Source: Boseongicola sp. SB0665_bin_10 (GTDB lineage Bacteria > Pseudomonadota > Alphaproteobacteria > Rhodobacterales > Rhodobacteraceae). From it: DNA of 36,642 nt. Positions 32,828-36,642 of this stretch are shown here, piece by piece. The position numbers and the translations under genes are program-made. The stretch spans positions 1-36,642 of the forward strand of contig VXSG01000063.1 of the NCBI GenBank assembly GCA_009838075.1, written 5' to 3'. The notes beneath the pieces were generated by a model. The model was given only the letters and a program-made list of their open reading frames with translations. It was not told the DNA's origin and made no database searches. Position 1 is the first letter of the stretch; each line of letters starts with the position of its first letter.

Positions 32828-34402
32828 ATGCCCGTGTCCCCCAATCAACGCCTTCTTGTGGTGGACTTCGGCAGCCAGGTGACCCAACTCATCGCCCGAC
32901 GGCTGCGCGAACTGAACGTCTATTGCGAAGTCCATCCGTTCCAGAACGTGACCGAGGCGTTCCTGAAGGAATTCGCGCCGCAGGCGGCCATCCTCTCGGG
33001 CGGTCCCGCGAGCGTCCTGAACAGCGATGCACCTCGCCCGCCCGCGAGCATCTTTGAGATCGGCGTGCCGATCCTCGGCATCTGCTATGGCCAGCAAGTC
33101 ATGATGGACATGCTCGGCGGCACTGTCGAAGGAGGCAAGATCTCGGGCGGCGGGGGCACTGCCGAGTTTGGCCGTGCCTTCGTGGAGCCGCGGGGCACGC
33201 TGCCCATTCTGAAGGGTTGGTTCGACGACCGCCGCGAACAAGTCTGGATGAGTCACGGAGACCACGTATCCAAGCTCGCACCGGGCTTCGAGTCGTTCGG
33301 CACATCGCCGAATGCGCCGTTCGCGATCATCGCGGACACGGAGAGGGACTTCTACGCGGTCCAGTTCCATCCAGAAGTGCATCACACCCCGAAAGGCGCA
33401 AAGTTCCTCGAGAATTTCGTTCGGCACGCAGGCTTCTCGGGCGACTGGACAATGGCAAGCTACAAGAACGAGGCGATCCTGAAAATCCGCGAACGGGTCG
33501 GCGAGTCGCGCGTGATATGCGGCCTTTCGGGAGGCGTCGACAGTTCCGTGGCAGCAATGCTGATCCACGAGGCGGTCGGCGACCAGCTCACATGCGTCTT
33601 TGTCGATCACGGCCTGCTGCGCCAAAACGAGGCGGAAGAGGTCGTCGCGATGTTCCGCGACCACTACAACATCCCGCTGATCCATGCAGACGAAGCCGAG
33701 CTCTTTCTTTCCGCCCTTGACGGCAAGAGCGACCCGGAAACCAAGCGAAAGATCATAGGGGGCCTCTTCATCGATGTCTTCCAGAAATGTGCCGACGAGA
33801 TCGATGGCGCTGAATTCCTGGCCCAGGGAACGCTCTATCCTGACGTCATCGAGTCCGTGAGCTTTTCCGGGGGACCCTCTGTCACGATAAAGTCGCACCA
33901 CAACGTCGGCGGCCTGCCGGAACGGATGGGTCTCAAGCTCATCGAACCTCTCCGCGAACTGTTCAAGGACGAGGTCCGCACCCTTGGCCGGGAGCTAGGG
34001 TTGCCGCAAGAGTTCATTGGCCGCCACCCCTTCCCCGGTCCCGGCCTCGCCATCAGGTGTCCAGGCGAGATCACGCGCGACAAGCTCGACATTCTTCGGC
34101 AGGCCGACGCGGTCTACATGGACCAGATCCGCCGCCACGGGCTCTATGACGAGATCTGGCAGGCATATGCCGCGATCCTGCCGGTGCGTACGGTCGGCGT
34201 CATGGGCGACGGGCGAACCTATGACTATGCCTGCACCCTTCGGGCGGTCACGTCCGTCGACGGCATGACTGCCGACTACTACCAATTCAGCCATGAATTC
34301 CTTGGCGAAACCGCGACAAGGATCATCAACGAAGTGAAGGGCATCAATCGGGTGACCTACGACATCACCTCGAAACCGCCGGGAACAATCGAATGGGAAT
34401 AG
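32828..34402 (+). CDS. guaA: GMP synthase (glutamine-hydrolysing)
   Basis: A 524-residue bifunctional enzyme, the usual length. The class I glutamine amidotransferase domain has nucleophile Cys86 ([10 protein letters not shown]) and the His-x-Glu of FHPEVHHT. The ATP pyrophosphatase domain has the P-loop SGGVDSS at residues 234-240, and [15 protein letters not shown] follows. The C-terminal dimerisation domain ends [10 protein letters not shown]-like (KPPGTIEWE). It aminates XMP to GMP in purine biosynthesis. It is a single-copy housekeeping gene, which marks this side of the tRNA fragment as likely core chromosome. Only the divergent MttB gene shares its upstream region. Confidence 0.98.
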   Translation: MPVSPNQRLLVVDFGSQVTQLIARRLRELNVYCEVHPFQNVTEAFLKEFAPQAAILSGGPASVLNSDAPRPPASIFEIGVPILGICYGQQVMMDMLGGTVEGGKISGGGGTAEFGRAFVEPRGTLPILKGWFDDRREQVWMSHGDHVSKLAPGFESFGTSPNAPFAIIADTERDFYAVQFHPEVHHTPKGAKFLENFVRHAGFSGDWTMASYKNEAILKIRERVGESRVICGLSGGVDSSVAAMLIHEAVGDQLTCVFVDHGLLRQNEAEEVVAMFRDHYNIPLIHADEAELFLSALDGKSDPETKRKIIGGLFIDVFQKCADEIDGAEFLAQGTLYPDVIESVSFSGGPSVTIKSHHNVGGLPERMGLKLIEPLRELFKDEVRTLGRELGLPQEFIGRHPFPGPGLAIRCPGEITRDKLDILRQADAVYMDQIRRHGLYDEIWQAYAAILPVRTVGVMGDGRTYDYACTLRAVTSVDGMTADYYQFSHEFLGETATRIINEVKGINRVTYDITSKPPGTIEWE

Positions 34403-34556
34403 CGGCCGCGAACCGTTCAAGACGCGAAATCGCGCCGCATGTTGCAGCCCATGGCCGACTTGCCCCCCCGGACGTCGGGGCGCCCCGCGGCACCCGTTGC
34501 GAATGGCGGCTCACGCGCGACAGGGCCCGGTCCGAACCTTGCCGGGTGCGTCTCGC

Positions 34557-35441
34557 ATGACGGACGAGTCAAGGCCACTTCTCGCGGCCCTGTGGATGAC
34601 GGGTGCCGTCGTCAGCTTTTCGACCATGGCGGTTGCGGGTCGCGCGGCTGCTGTCGAGCTCGACAGCTTCGAAGTGATGACGTACCGCTCGTTCATCGGC
34701 CTTGCCATCGTGCTTGCCGTGGGCAGCGCCACCGGCAAGATTCGCGAAATTCGGCTTGACCGGCTGACTCTCCACCTCGTGCGCAACATCGGGCACTTCG
34801 TCGGCCAGAATCTCTGGTTTTCAGCCCTGTCCCTGATCACGCTTGCGCAACTCTTCGCGCTGGAGTTCACGACACCGATCTGGGTTGTGGTATTCGCGCT
34901 TGTCTTTGCGGGCGAGCGGTTGTCCCGCGCCCGCGTGATGGCCATTGCTCTCGGCTTCGCCGGAGTTCTCTGCGTTGCCCGCCCTGAAGGCGGAGGGGAT
35001 GCGCTGGGACTCGCCATCGCTGCGGCCGCCGCCATCGGGTTTGCGTGCTCGATCGTCGCAACCAGGGTTCTCATGCGAACCGAGACCGTCCTCGGCGTGC
35101 TCTTCTGGCTGACCGTCATGCAGGCGGTCATGGGGATCGTCACCGCGGGCTGGGACGGCGACATTGCCTGGCCTTCGCCCCAGACATGGCCTTGGGTTGT
35201 CGTGTTCGGGTGCGGAGGGCTCCTGGCGCACACATGCGTCACGAACGCGCTCGCGGTCGCGCCAGCCATCGTCGTCACGCCAATGGACTTTGTCCGCCTC
35301 CCCGCAATCGCGATCATCGGCGCATTCTTCTACTCCGAACCGCTGGATGCCTGGGTGCTGGTCGGCGCTGCGCTGATCTTCAGCGGCAACTACGCGAACT
35401 TGCTGAACGAAGCCAAGGGAAACCTTCGCGCACGCATGTAG
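34557..35441 (+). CDS. DMT-family transporter (EamA)
   Basis: A 294-residue inner-membrane exporter with two EamA repeats and about ten spans. The first repeat has ALWMTGAVVSFSTMAVAGRA, MTYRSFIGLAIVLAVG, LEFTTPIWVVVFALVFAGE and ALGFAGVLCVARP. The second has FACSIVATRVLMRTETVLGV, TPMDFVRLPAIAIIGAFFYS and GAALIFSGNYANLLNE. The ATG at 34557 is preferred over one at 34497 because the extra 20 residues look non-coding. Such proteins export amino acids or other small metabolites; the substrate is unknown. About 210 bases separate it from a second EamA gene. Confidence 0.92.
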   Translation: MTDESRPLLAALWMTGAVVSFSTMAVAGRAAAVELDSFEVMTYRSFIGLAIVLAVGSATGKIREIRLDRLTLHLVRNIGHFVGQNLWFSALSLITLAQLFALEFTTPIWVVVFALVFAGERLSRARVMAIALGFAGVLCVARPEGGGDALGLAIAAAAAIGFACSIVATRVLMRTETVLGVLFWLTVMQAVMGIVTAGWDGDIAWPSPQTWPWVVVFGCGGLLAHTCVTNALAVAPAIVVTPMDFVRLPAIAIIGAFFYSEPLDAWVLVGAALIFSGNYANLLNEAKGNLRARM

Positions 35442-35651
35442 GCGGCACAGCGGCATTCCGAGGATGGCGTCCGCATCCTTGATCGACACGCTGCGCAACA
35501 ACGCAGCCGGCAGTCGCCGCGCCGCGAAACGTCGGCGGCGGGTGTCCGCCCCGGGGCCAAGGCGAACAGGGCCTTCGGAACCGCGCGCGGACCGAGGAAA
35601 TACCCGCAAATTTCGGGTCGCTTCCAGCGGTTGAGACAGATAGGCGGCCTC

Positions 35652-36566
35652 ATGGCCGAGAACCGGATTCCCGTCCGCGCATGGATAGACCTCGTGCTGC
35701 TCGCCCTTCTGTGGGGCGGCTCGTTTCTCGCGATTCGCGAGGCGCTCGACGAAATCGGCTTCCTTTCGTCGGTCGCGCACAGGGTGCTCTGGGCGTCTAT
35801 CGCGCTCTGGGTCCTCGTGGCCGTGCGACGCGTCGCCGTTCCTCGAAGCCTCTGCGCTTGGGGCGCGTTCTTCGTCATGGGATGCCTGAACAACGTGATC
35901 CCGTTCTCGCTGATGGCTTGGGGCCAACTGAGCATCGAGAGCGGGCTGACGGCGATCCTGAATGCCGCAACGGCAGTTTGGGCCGTTCTTGCAGCGGCAT
36001 TGTTCTTTGCCGACGAACGCCTGACCATGCGGCGGGTCATCGGCGTCCTGATCGGATTTCTGGGCGTTTCCGCCGCGATCGGGCTTCAGAATTTCGCAAG
36101 TCTAGAATTGCGTTCCCTGGCGCAATTGGCCGTGATCGGGGGCACGGTCAGCTATGCGTTCGCAGGCTGCTGGGCACGCGCACAGCTCGCGGAACAGTCT
36201 CCGCTCGTCGCGGCGGCCGCCATGCTCACATGCTCCACCCTTTTCATGCTGCCGCTGTCCTGGGCGATCGAAGGACCGCTTGAGTTCAACCTCAGCCTGT
36301 CGACATGGGCTGCAATTGCATACTATGCATTGGCAGGCACGGCAGTGGCCTACATCCTGTATTACCGCATCCTTGCTGCGGCCGGAGCGGGCAATCTGCT
36401 TCTTGTGACGTTGATGATCCCTCCAATCGCCATCATCCTCGGCGCCTTGGCGAGAGACGAGGCTCTCGCTTCCAGCGCCTATCTCGGCTTCGCCCTTCTG
36501 GGAGTGGGGCTCCTCGTTCTCGACGGGCGAATCGGCAACGCCACAAGAAAAAGCACGTTCCGCTGA
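35652..36566 (+). CDS. DMT-family transporter (EamA), second copy
   Basis: A 304-residue ten-span EamA protein. Segments include WIDLVLLALLWGGSFLAIRE, IPFSLMAWGQLSIESGLTAI, LNAATAVWAVLAAALFFADE, IGVLIGFLGVSAAIG and AGTAVAYILYYRILAAAGAG. The tail is basic (GNATRKSTFR). It is not a close duplicate of the gene at 34557: the motif sequences differ throughout, and it belongs to the RhaT/YedA-like branch. The ATG at 35652 follows AGGCGG; an upstream TTG at 35631 is less likely. Substrate unknown. The 76 bases after its stop to the window end hold no recognisable gene. Confidence 0.92.
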   Translation: MAENRIPVRAWIDLVLLALLWGGSFLAIREALDEIGFLSSVAHRVLWASIALWVLVAVRRVAVPRSLCAWGAFFVMGCLNNVIPFSLMAWGQLSIESGLTAILNAATAVWAVLAAALFFADERLTMRRVIGVLIGFLGVSAAIGLQNFASLELRSLAQLAVIGGTVSYAFAGCWARAQLAEQSPLVAAAAMLTCSTLFMLPLSWAIEGPLEFNLSLSTWAAIAYYALAGTAVAYILYYRILAAAGAGNLLLVTLMIPPIAIILGALARDEALASSAYLGFALLGVGLLVLDGRIGNATRKSTFR

Positions 36567-36642
36567 TTGACCGGGCCCGCCGCGCCCCATAGATGCCATG
36601 AGCCGTGTCGGGCTTTTCGCTTGCGGCTGATTCGCCTCGCGT

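Noticed and set aside
32654-33901. A 415-codon open frame on the minus strand covering the first two thirds of guaA
   Set aside because: It is antisense to guaA, which has every expected motif. Its own translation shows no family, and long antisense frames are common at this GC content.
1-36642. CRISPR array, rRNA genes, riboswitches
   Set aside because: I found no regularly spaced repeats of CRISPR size, no rRNA segments and no recognisable riboswitch core. The only tandem repeats seen are the two short pairs near 30800-30851.

Overview
The window looks like a chromosomal segment of a GC-rich alphaproteobacterium. Reasons: strong G/C third-position bias in every confident gene, many 4-base stop/start overlaps, and a gene set (XdhABC, RraA, DUF1638, an MttB-like methyltransferase without an amber codon, IclR/LysR-controlled catabolic clusters, paired EamA exporters) typical of soil or marine Rhodobacterales, Rhizobiales or Rhodospirillales. 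The species cannot be named from sequence alone.

Layout. (1) 1-7523: a LysR regulator divergent from an ABC importer (Tat-exported binding protein, ATPase, permease), followed on the same strand by a FAD oxidoreductase, a CaiB-type CoA-transferase, an enoyl-CoA hydratase and a seven-iron-type ferredoxin. This reads as uptake of a small molecule, CoA activation, and oxidation/hydration. (2) 7688-14493: a dCMP-deaminase-like enzyme, xanthine dehydrogenase xdhA-xdhB-xdhC and guanine deaminase, a guanine-to-xanthine-to-urate module on the same strand. (3) 14494-20624: a sugar-acid-like region with the C-terminal stump of a SorC-type regulator, an SMP-30 lactonase, an AGE-family epimerase and an IclR regulator on the minus strand, and divergently an SDR dehydrogenase, a RraA-family aldolase-like protein and a DUF1638 protein. 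(4) 20891-27069: an RND/MMPL pump, a LolA-like periplasmic carrier and an outer-membrane barrel-like protein in overlapping order, then an MscS channel. (5) 27350-30975: a mobile-element scar with a Fic protein, a frameshifted tyrosine recombinase that has lost a catalytic arginine, an IS66-like end plus transposase start, short tandem repeats, a strong terminator and the 3' half of a tRNA-Met(CAT). (6) 31093-36566: an MttB-family methyltransferase, divergent guaA, and two EamA transporters.

How the parts work together. Regions 1 and 2 are nearly continuous on one strand and may form one N-heterocycle or nucleobase utilisation locus, although the CoA/ferredoxin half is not part of any purine route I know. 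The xanthine dehydrogenase keeps all the purine-pocket residues I could check, so its part is conventional. Region 4 is a plausible trans-envelope lipid or hydrophobe export line. Region 5 is the only clearly accessory DNA: its integrase is dead, so the element can no longer excise by itself, while the Fic gene is intact. No CRISPR array, rRNA or complete tRNA was seen.
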